NCBI GenBank assembly: GCA_000156295.1
Contig: DS999222.1
Span: forward strand, 268,966 to 332,965
Length of the DNA stretch: 64,000 nt
Reading direction: 5' to 3'
Source of the DNA: a marine gamma proteobacterium HTCC2148
GTDB taxonomy: Bacteria; Pseudomonadota; Gammaproteobacteria; Pseudomonadales; Halieaceae
Position 1 is the stretch's first letter, and every line of letters begins with the position of its first letter. The notes under the pieces were generated by a model. It had not been told where the DNA came from. It did no database searches and saw only the letters and a list, made by a program, of their open reading frames with translations. Positions 43,815-54,874 of this stretch are shown one piece after another. The position numbers and the translations under genes were made by a program.

Positions 43815-44792
43815 GTGAACGTGGTTAAAGCTATTAGAATCGATGCAGTTGGCGGGCCAGATGTCATGCGTTTGCAGGAAGTTCCCTTGGACCCTCCCGA
43901 GCCGGGTATGGTCACCGTGCGCAACAAGGCGATTGGCCTTAATTATATCGATTGTTATCATCGCAGCGGACTTTACCCGCTGCCCTTGCCAGCGGGTCTG
44001 GGACTGGAAGGGGCCGGCGATGTAGAAGCTGTTGGAGCCGGTACTGATTTGCAGATTGGAGATCGTGTCGCCTATTGTTCTGCCGGCTTTGGCGCATATT
44101 CTGAAGCGTTAAATTTGCCGGCGTCTCGTCTGGTGAAAGTTCCCGACGGCATTGATTATGAGCAGGCGGCTGCCTGTTTGTTGAAAGGCCAGACGGCAGA
44201 GTATCTTATCCAACGCACCTATGCGCTGCAGTCGGGGGAGACTTGCTTGTTTCATGCTGCAGCAGGTGGCGTCGGCCTGTTGTTTGGCCAGTGGGCGGCG
44301 AGCATAGGGGCGACTGCAATAGGCACCGTGAGCTCTGCAGAAAAAGCCGAGTTGGCGCTCGCTCGCGGTTACGCCCATGTGATTAACTATAGCGAAGAGG
44401 ATGTATTGGAGCGACTGCTGGAAATTACCGGCGGCGAGAAGTTGCCGGTGGTTTACGACGGCGTCGGCAAGGATACTTTTGATCTGTCCTTGAGTTGCCT
44501 CAGGCCTCGTGGCCTGATGGTGAGCTTCGGCAATGCTTCGGGTTCACCAGATCCTCTTGACTTGCAACGGTTGGCTGCACATGGCTCTCTGTATGTGACA
44601 AGACCGACAATGCTCAGTTACACCGCCACGGAAGAAGAGCTGCGCCAGTCCAGTGAGGATGTCTTTACGAAAATTCTGGCAGGGGATATAAGTGTGGAAA
44701 TAAATCAACGTTACCCACTGGCCCAGGTGCAGCAAGCCCACAAAGACTTGCAGAGCCGCCTAACAACGGGCTCGACGGTGTTATTGCCTTGA
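43815..44792 (+). CDS. qorA: NADPH:quinone oxidoreductase (zeta-crystallin-like)
   Basis: A roughly 325-residue medium-chain dehydrogenase without structural zinc residues, of the QorA type, reducing quinones with NADPH. It has NYIDCYHRSGLYPLPLP near the N terminus, GLGLEGAGDVEAVG, the Rossmann segment HAAAGGVGLLFGQWA (about 139-153) and YDGVGKDTFDLSLSCLRPRG. Several GTG codons are in frame; GGAG at 43803-43806 is best placed for GTG 43815, giving a start close to MNVVKAIRIDAVGGPDVM. The frame is open to GTG 43779. The next gene, a GNAT acetyltransferase, overlaps its last four bases, so they are coupled. Confidence 0.88.
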   Translation: MNVVKAIRIDAVGGPDVMRLQEVPLDPPEPGMVTVRNKAIGLNYIDCYHRSGLYPLPLPAGLGLEGAGDVEAVGAGTDLQIGDRVAYCSAGFGAYSEALNLPASRLVKVPDGIDYEQAAACLLKGQTAEYLIQRTYALQSGETCLFHAAAGGVGLLFGQWAASIGATAIGTVSSAEKAELALARGYAHVINYSEEDVLERLLEITGGEKLPVVYDGVGKDTFDLSLSCLRPRGLMVSFGNASGSPDPLDLQRLAAHGSLYVTRPTMLSYTATEEELRQSSEDVFTKILAGDISVEINQRYPLAQVQQAHKDLQSRLTTGSTVLLP

Positions 44793-45376
44793 TAGAACTG
44801 AATGTTCGGCCACTGACACTGGAGGGTGAGTCAGTTTGTCTGGAGCCTCTGTCTCAGGACCATGCCCAGGGCTTGTATAGCCGTGGTCGTCATGAACCGG
44901 ATTGGCTATACATGCCCCGTGCTTGTTTTGTTGATGCGGCGGACGTTCGCCATTGGATCGACGAAGCCTTACTTGCACCCAATCAGCTGCCGTTTGCCAT
45001 TGTAGAAAAGGCCAAGGGCCGAGTCGCTGGCAGTACTCGCTATTTGAATATCCGTGAGGAGCACCGTTCTCTGGAAATCGGTTGGACCTGGCTAGGTCAG
45101 GATTTTCAGCGCAGTGTCGTGAATACTGAGACTAAATTACTGTTGCTGTCGCATGCTTTTGAAAGACTGGGCTGCATTCGCGTGGAGTTCAAAACGGACA
45201 GCCGTAACTTGCGGGCGCAACAGGCATTGGAACGGATTGGCGCTATCAAGGAGGGCGTTCTTCGCAAACACATGGTTGTGCAGGAGGGCTATCACCGTGA
45301 CTCCGTATATTTCAGTGTCACTGTTGAAGAGTGGCCCGAGGTAAAAAAGCGGTTACAAGGCCTTTGCAACCGCTGA
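44789..45376 (+). CDS. GNAT-family N-acetyltransferase (RimJ/RimL-like)
   Basis: A 195-residue acetyl-CoA-dependent transferase. The pattern LEIGWTWLGQDFQRSVVNTE (about 90-109) followed by LLLLSHAFERLGCIRVEFKT and ALERIGAIKEGVLRKHMVV is that of the RimJ/RimL-type GNAT group with its Arg/Gly acetyl-CoA loop. The target (ribosomal protein, small molecule) is unknown. Start is TTG 44789, overlapping the quinone oxidoreductase stop. The last codons carry, on the other strand, the terminator of the convergent cysK gene. Confidence 0.8.
   Translation: MIELNVRPLTLEGESVCLEPLSQDHAQGLYSRGRHEPDWLYMPRACFVDAADVRHWIDEALLAPNQLPFAIVEKAKGRVAGSTRYLNIREEHRSLEIGWTWLGQDFQRSVVNTETKLLLLSHAFERLGCIRVEFKTDSRNLRAQQALERIGAIKEGVLRKHMVVQEGYHRDSVYFSVTVEEWPEVKKRLQGLCNR
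45343..45374 (-). terminator. cysK terminator inside the end of the GNAT gene
   Basis: Read on the minus strand, a 7-bp stem AGCGGTT/AACCGCT (45348-45354 with 45368-45374), with a further partial stem GCAAAGGCCTTGT in the loop, is followed by six T (45343-45348). cysK ends at 45381, so this is 7 bases after its stop and fully inside the 3' coding end of the GNAT gene (stop at 45376). Confidence 0.85.
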
Positions 45377-45380
45377 TGTT

Positions 45381-46361
45381 TCAACTGACGGTGGTCTGTA
45401 CCGTTTCGTTATCTGAGAAGCTGCCTTCGAACAACGGTGATGTCAGGTAGCGCTCTCCTGAATCAGGGAGAATAGCCACAATGACTTTGCCTTTGTTCTC
45501 CTCTCGCCGTGAAAGCCGGTCTGCAACTGCCATTGCTGCGCCGCAGGAGACACCCGCCAGTATCCCTTCTTCCTGCATTAGCCTGTGGGCATAGGCCATA
45601 GCCTCTTCACTACTGACTCTCTCCACCGCATCGACCATCTCCAGGTCGAGGTTTTTAGGCACAAAGCCAGCGCCTATGCCTTGGATCTTATGAGGAGCGT
45701 GGGTGGGTTCTTCTCCGGCAAGCGCCGCGGTTATCATCGTGCTGGTGTCTGGTTCGACGGCCACGGTGGTGATCGCTTTGCCTCGCGTGTTTTTAAGATA
45801 TCGAGAAATGCCAGTAAGCGTGCCACCGGTGCCAACCCCGCTGACCAGGATGTCGATTTCTCCATCGGTGTCATCCCATATTTCTGGCCCAGTTGTCTGT
45901 TCATGAATCGCGGGATTGGCGGGGTTTTCAAACTGATGGGGTCCCCAGTATTTGTCCGGATCTGAAGCGATAATGTCCTCCGCTGCCTGAATGGCAGCAG
46001 CAATGCCCTTGGTGCCATCGGTTAGTCGAATTTCAGCACCGAGGGCCTTCATTAACATCCGGCGTTCCAGGCTAAACGTATTGGGCATGGTCAGCACACA
46101 GCTATAGCCTCTGGCGGCGGCAACAAAGGCCAGGGCGATACCTGTATTGCCACTGGTGGGTTCGACAATCGTCATGCCGGGTTTCAAACTGCCGTCTTTT
46201 TCTGCCGCCAACACCATATTGGTCCCGATTCGGCACTTGACTGACATGGCAGGGTTGCGGTTTTCAAGCTTGCCGTATACCGTGCCGTTGCAGATGCGAT
46301 TAATCTTTACTAGTGGCGTGCCACCGATGGTTTCGGCGTTGTCATGGTAAATTTTACTCAT
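45381..46361 (-). CDS. cysK: Cysteine synthase A (O-acetylserine sulfhydrylase)
   Basis: A 326-residue PLP enzyme making L-cysteine from O-acetylserine and sulfide. It has [12 protein letters not shown] (about 11-22), the internal PLP-lysine region [15 protein letters not shown] (K at the usual SVKxR), [15 protein letters not shown] (about 71-85) and [16 protein letters not shown] (about 176-191). Start at ATG 46361 with GGACGGAC in front. A frame further to 46403 exists but is not needed. Its terminator is inside the convergent GNAT gene. Upstream (46362-46680) is a region with a candidate small RNA on the other strand. Confidence 0.93.
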   Translation of the reverse strand: MSKIYHDNAETIGGTPLVKINRICNGTVYGKLENRNPAMSVKCRIGTNMVLAAEKDGSLKPGMTIVEPTSGNTGIALAFVAAARGYSCVLTMPNTFSLERRMLMKALGAEIRLTDGTKGIAAAIQAAEDIIASDPDKYWGPHQFENPANPAIHEQTTGPEIWDDTDGEIDILVSGVGTGGTLTGISRYLKNTRGKAITTVAVEPDTSTMITAALAGEEPTHAPHKIQGIGAGFVPKNLDLEMVDAVERVSSEEAMAYAHRLMQEEGILAGVSCGAAMAVADRLSRREENKGKVIVAILPDSGERYLTSPLFEGSFSDNETVQTTVS

Positions 46362-46506
46362 ACTGTGTCCGTCCTTGTTGGGAATATATGTTCCCATAAT
46401 CATTGGAAAAGCCTAGTAAAAGACCAGTGTTCTGTCTATTTTCAGGGTGCGCTGCTTTTTTATGAAAAAACCTGGAACTTTTACTGATAACCCCAGTCCT
46501 ATATTA

Positions 46507-46632
46507 CAGTAACAGCGAGGTCGCCTGATGGCACGAGACTCCTGTGCTGTTGCTGCTGGACTTGTCCAGGTTTCATTTTCCTCATATTGAGATGTTAGTG
46601 TGTTCCGGCCCCCTTTGGGGCCGGTTTTTTTT
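46507..46632 (+). ncRNA. Candidate small RNA between cysK and the tlpA-like gene
   Basis: The gap between two minus-strand genes carries a plus-strand structure with three hairpins in a row: CAGTAACAGC/GCTGTTGCTG (46507-46516 with 46546-46555, one wobble), then directly CTGGAC-TT-GTCCAG (46556-46569), then a strong terminator at 46605-46632. A TATATT (46500-46505) could be its -10 box, but no good -35 is seen. The terminator has no plus-strand protein gene in front of it, so it must belong to a short RNA or be an accident. Confidence 0.45.
46605..46632 (+). terminator. Rho-independent terminator of the candidate small RNA
   Basis: A perfect 8-bp GC stem CCGGCCCC/GGGGCCGG (46605-46612 with 46617-46624), a four-base loop CTTT and eight T. 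It acts in the plus direction. Confidence 0.85.
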
Positions 46633-46679
46633 GTGCGTTCCACCCCGTCATGCAAGCCTGAACGATGCTGAAAAAAGGC

Positions 46680-47189
46680 TCAGGGCTGGTGGCTCTGTGG
46701 TTCTCGATCTAGTGCATCACCGGATGTAGACTCGGTAGCTGGCATACCTATTTGGCCGGTAGCCAGGGCGAGAGATTCAAGAGTCTGTGGTCCAACCAGG
46801 GTCGCCACCAGGTTGCCATCCGGATTCAGGATCAAAGTAGTGGGCAACACCGACGGCAGTGAGATTCCTAGCGCCGAAGAAGGGTCTTCCAGCAGGGTCG
46901 GAAACTCGATCTCCAGGGCGATAATCTGTGTCTGCAGTTCATCGTGCTCGTTCCCGTCGTAGTTGACCCCCAGAACCGCGACTTGTTTGTACTTTTGATC
47001 CAACGCATTCAGTTCGGGAATTTCCTTAATACAGGGCTTGCACCACTTTGCCCAATAGTTGATCACAACCCAGCGTCCTGCATATTCGCTTTTATTCAGG
47101 GCGGTAACGGTATTGCCCTGCTGTGGTGTTTCGGGAGCACTGCAGCTGGCCATCAAAACCATTAGCAGCGCCGCTAGCGCTTTGTTCAT
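46680..47189 (-). CDS. TlpA-like thioredoxin-fold lipoprotein
   Basis: A 169-residue periplasmic redoxin. A lipoprotein signal is present with Cys at residue 16 (LMASC), and the active site is C50-K-P-C53 in YWAKWCKPC. The following IKEIPELNALDQ and LPSVLPTTLILNPDG with the cis-Pro (T-T before) are typical of TlpA/ResA-like proteins, which reduce disulfides, e.g. during cytochrome c maturation. The start overlaps the end of the yihY gene by four bases (ATGA), so the two are co-transcribed. Confidence 0.88.
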   Translation of the reverse strand: MNKALAALLMVLMASCSAPETPQQGNTVTALNKSEYAGRWVVINYWAKWCKPCIKEIPELNALDQKYKQVAVLGVNYDGNEHDELQTQIIALEIEFPTLLEDPSSALGISLPSVLPTTLILNPDGNLVATLVGPQTLESLALATGQIGMPATESTSGDALDREPQSHQP

Positions 47190-48415
47190 TTCTCGTACAT
47201 CTCCGCCAGGCTGGTGTTGAGCAGGTCGCGCTGATCGACACGCTGCTGCCGCAGTAGTCCATAAGCATTTCCCTGCCAGTCTAGGTGCGCGTCGATATCT
47301 TCTGACGCCATTGGTTGCTCATCGTTTACCCATTCCTTGAGTTGCCAGAACGTGATGCTATGCAAGTCCCGGCTCAGCAAATAATGACCGCGATCACTCT
47401 GGGTGATGATCTTTTTTTCCATCATGATATCGCGCAGGTAACGCCAGGTTTCGCTGTCAAGGCCACGGGTAATTTGATATTGGTTGTTGAGCAATTGAAT
47501 TTCCTGAACCATTTCTCCGGCTTTCTGCTTGTCCCAGAAAATGTACAGTACATCCAATGCCTTCAGTACATTAGGCCTGCTTGCCTGTTCCTCGTTCTGG
47601 TAGCCGGACAGGCTGTGAACCAGGATGCCGCCCATTAGCACGATGTTCCAGGACAAATATATCCAGAGCAGAAATAATGGGACAGCGGCGAAGGCGCCGT
47701 AGATAAAGGTATAGCTGGAACCGACCACCAGATCGGTAAACAGGGCGCGGGCAGCGTGAAATGCCAGCGCAGCCACCAGACCGCCGACGACAGTATGCTT
47801 GAATGGCACGCGACAGTTAGGTACCGCGGCGTACAATAAGGTAAATGCGGCGGTAGAAAGCATTAACGGGGTCAGCTTTAGCAGCAATGCTTTCACGCCG
47901 AAGATATCAAACTGGTCAAGGACCTGAGAAAAAGACGATAAATAGGTGCTAAGCCCAAGCGCCAATCCCAGAGCCACGGGTGCCAGGCTCAAAACTGCCC
48001 AATACAGCAGGAAGCTGGAAACCGAACTGCGGTTCTCTCTGGCCCGCCAGATCATGTTGAATGCTTTTTCAATGTTGCGCAGCATGAGCACCGCGGTGAT
48101 AACGAGAAATATTATTCCGGGCCCCGTCAGGTTTTTTGCCTGGCGAGAGAAGTCGCTGATGTAGGACTCTACCTCGCTACTTGTATCTGGCATCAAATGC
48201 TCAAACAAAAAGCTCTGCACCTGCTCTTCCAGACCCTGGAAAGTGGGTATTGCAGATGCCATCGTATACAACACGGTCAGCAATGGCACCATGGCAAACA
48301 GGCTCATGTAGGTGAGGGCCGCGGCGTTTTCTGAGCAGCGATCAGCCTTGAAACGCGAGAATAGATAGCGAATTCGGTGCCAGATTCCAAAGAAAAGTAT
48401 GTTTGTATCCCTCAT
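47186..48415 (-). CDS. yihY: YihY/UPF0761 family inner membrane protein
   Basis: A roughly 409-residue membrane protein (start ATG 48415; the frame extends to 48502) with six hydrophobic segments in the N-terminal two thirds. The first part reads SENAAALTYMSLFAMVPLLT (about 27-46), the diagnostic YihY (once called BrkB/RNase BN) stretch. Then come MLRNIEKAFNMIW, and GAFAAVPLFLLWIYLSWNIV. The C-terminal third (about 285-409) is soluble and winged-helix-like. The function of the family is not settled. It is divergent from arsC (90-base gap), and the tlpA-like gene follows with a four-base overlap. Confidence 0.88.
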   Translation of the reverse strand: MRDTNILFFGIWHRIRYLFSRFKADRCSENAAALTYMSLFAMVPLLTVLYTMASAIPTFQGLEEQVQSFLFEHLMPDTSSEVESYISDFSRQAKNLTGPGIIFLVITAVLMLRNIEKAFNMIWRARENRSSVSSFLLYWAVLSLAPVALGLALGLSTYLSSFSQVLDQFDIFGVKALLLKLTPLMLSTAAFTLLYAAVPNCRVPFKHTVVGGLVAALAFHAARALFTDLVVGSSYTFIYGAFAAVPLFLLWIYLSWNIVLMGGILVHSLSGYQNEEQASRPNVLKALDVLYIFWDKQKAGEMVQEIQLLNNQYQITRGLDSETWRYLRDIMMEKKIITQSDRGHYLLSRDLHSITFWQLKEWVNDEQPMASEDIDAHLDWQGNAYGLLRQQRVDQRDLLNTSLAEMYEK

Positions 48416-48504
48416 GTCCGCATTATGGCATGAATGCTGACACCGCGGCACGACCCCTTTGTTATACTGTGGCGCTGTGTCAACGGATGCTTCGAGAATC
48501 ATTC

Positions 48505-49822
<1,318 letters not shown>

Positions 49823-49828
49823 AATAGC

Positions 49829-51676
49829 ATGAGTAAACCTTCACTACTGGGCCGCGTGTTTGGCGCCATCTGGAATACTATCACCTGGGTTAGGTTGGCC
49901 TTGGCTAACCTTGTGTTCCTGTTAATGCTCGGGGTGATCTATTTTGTCTACTTTGCAGGGTCCACAGAACCTCTACCCGAACAAGCGGCTCTGTTGATTA
50001 ACCCCATGGGGACAATTGTTGATCAGAAAAGCCCGGTAGATCCGCTGCAAACGCTGGTTGCAGCACCCTCGCCCGCCGATCATGAGGTGCTGGTGCGGGA
50101 CGTGATCGAGGCTATTAGGCTGGCTAAAGATGACGATCGGATTAATTCCCTGGTCATGGAGCTGGGTTCCCTCATGTACGTGGGTATCAGTCGCACCCAG
50201 GAAATTGTGGTTGCGCTAGAGGAGTTTAAAACCTCTGGCAAGCCAGTAGTCGCGGTCGGTGACTATTTTAGTCAGGACCAATATCTGCTGGCCAGTTATG
50301 CCGATGAGTTGATTGCCCATCCTATAGGCGGGGCTGCACTGGAAGGCTTCAGTATGTACCACAACTTCTATGCGGAAGCCCTTGATAAGCTTTCGGTCAG
50401 TATGCATGTGTTCCGCGCGGGTGAGTATAAGTCCGCTGCGGAACCTTATTTACGCAGCGATATGTCCACTGCACAAAAATCAAACGCTCTGGAATGGCTG
50501 GAGGATCTTTGGGCCAGCTATACAAGTACAGTAGAGGCTAACCGTGAACTCCCCAGTGGCGCCGTCGATGCCTATGTTAACGGTTACGCTTCGCGTCTGG
50601 TTGCGGGCGATGGCGATTCAGCAAAAGACGCTCTGGACGCTGGGTTGATCGACCAGTTATTGACGCGCTCTCAGGCGAATGAATACCTTTCGGATATGGT
50701 GGGCGCGCGAAATGAGGACGGTGGTTACGAGGCTGTGGCGTTCGAAAAATACCTTTGGAATCAGCGTACGCTGAAAATACCGGGAACCGGAGAGCCGAAA
50801 GTAGCTGTGATTGTCGCCCAGGGAAATATGCTGCCTGGTGATCAGTCTCCGGGAACAATTGGCGCCGACAGTCTGGCAACGATGATCAGTAAGACCGCGG
50901 CAGACGAAAGTGTCAAGGCGATTGTGCTTCGGGTCACTACTCCAGGCGGCAGCATGTTTGCGTCCGAGATTATCCGCCAGCAGATTCTGGAGGTCAGGGC
51001 TAATGGCACTCCGGTGGTAGTGTCCATGGGTTCAATCGCAGCTTCTGGAGGTTATTATATTGCGGCGGCGGCAGACGAAATTTTTGCCACTAAGACCACG
51101 ATCACTGGCTCAATTGGCGTGATCGCAGTGTTTCCAACCTTTGAAAATTTACTGCAGCGAGGTGGTATTTACACTGACGGTGTAGGAACGACATCGTTAG
51201 CGGGATCTTTGCGATTGGATCGGCCTTTGAATCCGGAGCTGACAAAGGCGTTGCAAGCGGGAGTGGCGAACTCCTATCAGCTTTTTCTGCAGGTAGTAGC
51301 TGATGGCCGAAGCATGGAATTGGATGAAGTTGCGGCTGTCGCGGAAGGACGAGTGTGGAGTGCCAGTGATGCGCTCTCCCTGGGATTGGTTGACCAACTG
51401 GGAGATCTCGATGATGCGATTAACGCGGCGGCGGGTCTGGCGGACCTGGACGCGTTCCAGATCGACTACGTGGAGCAACCGTTAAGTCCTAGCGAATTGT
51501 TTTTTCAGCAACTTGCTGAGCGCATGGGAAGTGTGGGCTTGTTGCCTCGGTCGCACAGCGTCAGTAGCCTGCTGAATTTGTCTAAACCGTACCTGGAAGC
51601 TACTGGTGTACTGGGCAGTTTGCAGGACCCAAAGCATATTTATATGCGCTGTATGGCTTGTTCATTGAACTATTGA
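49829..51676 (+). CDS. sppA: Signal peptide peptidase SppA, 67K type
   Basis: A 615-residue membrane-anchored serine protease that digests cleaved signal peptides. One N-terminal membrane segment (about 23-43) puts the rest in the periplasm. It has the long two-domain form with the Ser/Lys dyad: K201 in RAGEYKSAAEPY and S406 in MGSIAASGGYY. It is full length (E. coli 618). Last gene of the arsC-wrbA-DUF2069-sppA run; it ends close to the end of the convergent RND gene. Confidence 0.93.
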   Translation: MSKPSLLGRVFGAIWNTITWVRLALANLVFLLMLGVIYFVYFAGSTEPLPEQAALLINPMGTIVDQKSPVDPLQTLVAAPSPADHEVLVRDVIEAIRLAKDDDRINSLVMELGSLMYVGISRTQEIVVALEEFKTSGKPVVAVGDYFSQDQYLLASYADELIAHPIGGAALEGFSMYHNFYAEALDKLSVSMHVFRAGEYKSAAEPYLRSDMSTAQKSNALEWLEDLWASYTSTVEANRELPSGAVDAYVNGYASRLVAGDGDSAKDALDAGLIDQLLTRSQANEYLSDMVGARNEDGGYEAVAFEKYLWNQRTLKIPGTGEPKVAVIVAQGNMLPGDQSPGTIGADSLATMISKTAADESVKAIVLRVTTPGGSMFASEIIRQQILEVRANGTPVVVSMGSIAASGGYYIAAAADEIFATKTTITGSIGVIAVFPTFENLLQRGGIYTDGVGTTSLAGSLRLDRPLNPELTKALQAGVANSYQLFLQVVADGRSMELDEVAAVAEGRVWSASDALSLGLVDQLGDLDDAINAAAGLADLDAFQIDYVEQPLSPSELFFQQLAERMGSVGLLPRSHSVSSLLNLSKPYLEATGVLGSLQDPKHIYMRCMACSLNY

Positions 51677-51721
51677 ACGTCCTGCAATAAACCAGTCTAA
51701 GTGGCCTTATTTTTGCCGCTT

Positions 51722-54700
51722 CTAACTTTGGTGTGCGCTTTTAGCGAGTTCGGGTTCTGGTATGTCATTGCGAGAAAAAAACCTGCTCAAGTCATCTAGA
51801 ATCATGTAAAGACTGGGCACCAGCAACAGGGTGATGACCGTTGCAAAAACGATACCGAAGGCAAGTGAGAGAGCCATCGGAATCATGAATTGTGCTTGAG
51901 CGCTGCGTTCCAGTAGCATGGGCCCAAGTCCAAGGAAGGTGGTGGCTGAGGTGAGCATGATGGCCCTGAATCGGTAACAACCGGCGTCCAGAATGGCGGA
52001 GGTCTTGTCTTGGCCTGCAGCCGTCGACTTGTTGACGAAGTCCACCAGAATCAAACTGTCATTGACGACTACACCGCTTAACGCAACGATGCCCATGACC
52101 GACATCATGCTCATGTCATAGCCCATGGTCCAATGGCCAATGATTGCGCCGATGATACCAAAGGGAATTACACCCATGATGATCAGCGGCTGCAGGTAAG
52201 AGTGGGTTGGAACGGCCAACAGCGCATAAATGCCAAACAGGGCGAGAGCGAAGCCTATGCCCATACTGACCGCCATTTTCTTCTCTTCATCAGCCATACC
52301 GGAAATACCCCAGCTCAATCCGGGGTACTTCGCGATTAATTCAGGTAGCAGCTTTTTCTCGATGTCACTCATTACCTTGGCTGGTTCGACAATGGCGATA
52401 TCTGCTTCGGCAGTCACTTCAGCAGCTCGCTGAAAATCAATACGGGTCGATTTTAATAAGCCTTGCCGCGTTTCCAACTTGGCCACTGTCTCAAAGGGCA
52501 TTTCATCGCCAGCGGGCGTCCGAATGTACATATTATTGAGGCTGGAAACATTTTCCCGATCGGCTTTGGGGTAACGCACCATGACCCTGATTTCGTCTAT
52601 GCCACGCTGGATTCTCTGAGCCTCTGCTCCGTAAAAGGCGTGGCGCACCTGACTCCCAAGATCGTAGCGAGACAGTCCCATTGCTTCGCCCTGTGGCAGG
52701 ATGTTGATGTGAAATTCTGCGCGGGTGTCACTGGCGCCATTGCGAATGTCACTGAGGCCGTCATAGTGGCGCAGTTTTTCTTCAAGTTCCTCGGCGGCTT
52801 TACGCAGGGTGTCAAAATTAGAGTGCTTCAAATCAAACGCGATGTTGGGGCCGAAATTCGGGCCGTCTGCCGACTTGAACCCCAGGACATCGGCACCGTG
52901 AATGCGGCCGACCTCTTCGCGCCAGCGGCTGAGCACCTCTTCATTGGACATAGTGCGCGTGTCCTGCTTGCTCAGCTCAACATCGATTCGGCCATTGGTG
53001 CGTTCGAATCCAAAAGCAGAAACGTAGGCCACCAGACCCTGGTCAGTATTGTTTTCGCGACGGTATTGCTGATCCACCCTGTCTAGCGATTCGATAATGT
53101 GAGTGACAGCCTCCACGGTGCGCTCCTCAGGAGAGCCGTTGGCCATGCGCAATTCGACCGAGAAAAATTCGCCTGTAGTGTGTGGAGACAACACTGTGCG
53201 CACTACACCGCCGGCGAGTAAACCGGCCGCCATGATCAGCAGCGACAAAAAGACCGCTAGGGTGACATAGCGGTTTCTTACGCAGCGAGATACCAGTCGG
53301 CGGTAAGGTCCTTCAACGAAACTGCGCAGTCGCCGGTTTATTCTCTCTTGTACGCGGTCTACCCTGAGCAAGATTCGATTATTAGTTGGTTTGCTGTGGG
53401 CAAGGTGAGCGGGGAGTATCCATTTGGACTCTACTAGTGAAAATACCAGGCAGAGAATGACAACCCAGCCCGCCGCTGCAGCCATAGGTGCGAACACGCC
53501 TTGCACAAATAGCGTGGGGGTAAAAGCGACAATGGTGGTTAGAACGCCAAATGTCGCCGGCGTGGACACTCGATAGATGCCCTCGATAACGTTATCAATA
53601 CTGTGTCCCTTGCGCTCTGTTTCAGAGTAGGCACTTTCACCCATGATAATCGCATCATCGACCACGATTCCCAGCACCAGAATAAATCCAAAGATGCTGA
53701 TCATGTTGAGGCTGGAATCAATATGCGGTGTATTGATCAGTGCCAGCGCGCCGAGAAAGGAAATAGGAATCCCCAGCATTACCCAGAAAGCGAGCTTGAT
53801 CTCTAAGAACAGGGCCAAGGTGATAAACACCAGTAGTGCGCCTATCGCCAGATTTTTGAGCATCATGCGCAGGCGTTCTTTCAAGTAGTAAGTGGCATCA
53901 GACCAGATGTCCAAGGTGACGCCTTCGGGCAGGGTGAGCTGCTTTTCGGTGATGTATGCTTTGGCGGCATCAGCGGTTTCTATTATGTCTTGCTTGCCCA
54001 TGGCAAACACGTTGACCCCCAGTGAATACTGGCCGTTGAACCGGGCAAAGCCCTTCGCGTCCTCAAAGCCATCCTCGACGGTCGCTATATCGCCTAACAA
54101 CAGGCGAGTGCCATCAGGCCAGGTTTTTAACACAATGTTCTCAAAGTCCTGCTGCACGTAGGCTTGGCCGAGGGTGCGCAACATAATATCGCCGTTGCGG
54201 GTCTGCACCGATCCTGAAGGCAGATCCAGCGACGAGGCCGCGATTGTATTGGCAACATCTGCGAGGGTCAGGTGATATTCGCGAAGCAATTGTTCCGAAA
54301 TTTCGACTGCGATTTCATAGTTTCTTGCCCCTACAACATCGGCTGCGGAAATGCTGACATTGGTGAGTAGCTCACGACGCATTTCGTCGGCAAGCGCCTT
54401 CATGCTTCTCTCATTAAGCGGGCCGGATATTTGGATAGTGAGCGCGGGGAAAAGCAATTCAGGTAGCTGTATTATTGGTTCTTCTGCATCGGCAGGAAAC
54501 GTAGAGATACCATCAATGCGGTTCTGGATGTCACTGAACAGTTTGTTCACTGGCACACCGTCCTGCGGCTCGATCATCAGTCTTCCCATAGACTCAAGGG
54601 AATCCGACTCTACACGCTTGATGCCATCGAGGTCATTAATGGCCTCTTCAACTTTCATGATGACGCCTTGCTCGACTTCTTCTGGCGCTGCGCCGGGATA

Positions 54701-54874
54701 GGGCACGGTGACAAAGATCATGTCAAACTCGAATGCCGGAAACATGGCGCGCTGAATACTAAATGCACTGCCTAGTCCAACACAGATGATTACGAGCATC
54801 AGCAGGTTGGCGGCTACCGGATTACGCGCAAACCAGGCGATCACGCCTTTGCGTTGCGTTGGTGTTTCGATCAT
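51722..54874 (-). CDS. RND-type efflux pump inner membrane subunit
   Basis: A 1050-residue resistance-nodulation-division transporter with twelve expected membrane helices and two large periplasmic loops. Typical is the first helix then VPYPGAAPEEVEQGVIMKVE (about 57-76). The fourth helix with the essential proton-relay Asp pair reads GIVVDDAIIMGES (about 400-412), and the tenth/eleventh helix area has GVVVNDSLILVDFVNKS. It belongs to the large HAE1-like group, but the substrate is unknown. The adaptor gene overlaps its start by four bases. It acts as a proton-driven exporter together with an outer membrane channel, which is not encoded here. Confidence 0.9.
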   Translation of the reverse strand: MIETPTQRKGVIAWFARNPVAANLLMLVIICVGLGSAFSIQRAMFPAFEFDMIFVTVPYPGAAPEEVEQGVIMKVEEAINDLDGIKRVESDSLESMGRLMIEPQDGVPVNKLFSDIQNRIDGISTFPADAEEPIIQLPELLFPALTIQISGPLNERSMKALADEMRRELLTNVSISAADVVGARNYEIAVEISEQLLREYHLTLADVANTIAASSLDLPSGSVQTRNGDIMLRTLGQAYVQQDFENIVLKTWPDGTRLLLGDIATVEDGFEDAKGFARFNGQYSLGVNVFAMGKQDIIETADAAKAYITEKQLTLPEGVTLDIWSDATYYLKERLRMMLKNLAIGALLVFITLALFLEIKLAFWVMLGIPISFLGALALINTPHIDSSLNMISIFGFILVLGIVVDDAIIMGESAYSETERKGHSIDNVIEGIYRVSTPATFGVLTTIVAFTPTLFVQGVFAPMAAAAGWVVILCLVFSLVESKWILPAHLAHSKPTNNRILLRVDRVQERINRRLRSFVEGPYRRLVSRCVRNRYVTLAVFLSLLIMAAGLLAGGVVRTVLSPHTTGEFFSVELRMANGSPEERTVEAVTHIIESLDRVDQQYRRENNTDQGLVAYVSAFGFERTNGRIDVELSKQDTRTMSNEEVLSRWREEVGRIHGADVLGFKSADGPNFGPNIAFDLKHSNFDTLRKAAEELEEKLRHYDGLSDIRNGASDTRAEFHINILPQGEAMGLSRYDLGSQVRHAFYGAEAQRIQRGIDEIRVMVRYPKADRENVSSLNNMYIRTPAGDEMPFETVAKLETRQGLLKSTRIDFQRAAEVTAEADIAIVEPAKVMSDIEKKLLPELIAKYPGLSWGISGMADEEKKMAVSMGIGFALALFGIYALLAVPTHSYLQPLIIMGVIPFGIIGAIIGHWTMGYDMSMMSVMGIVALSGVVVNDSLILVDFVNKSTAAGQDKTSAILDAGCYRFRAIMLTSATTFLGLGPMLLERSAQAQFMIPMALSLAFGIVFATVITLLLVPSLYMILDDLSRFFSRNDIPEPELAKSAHQS

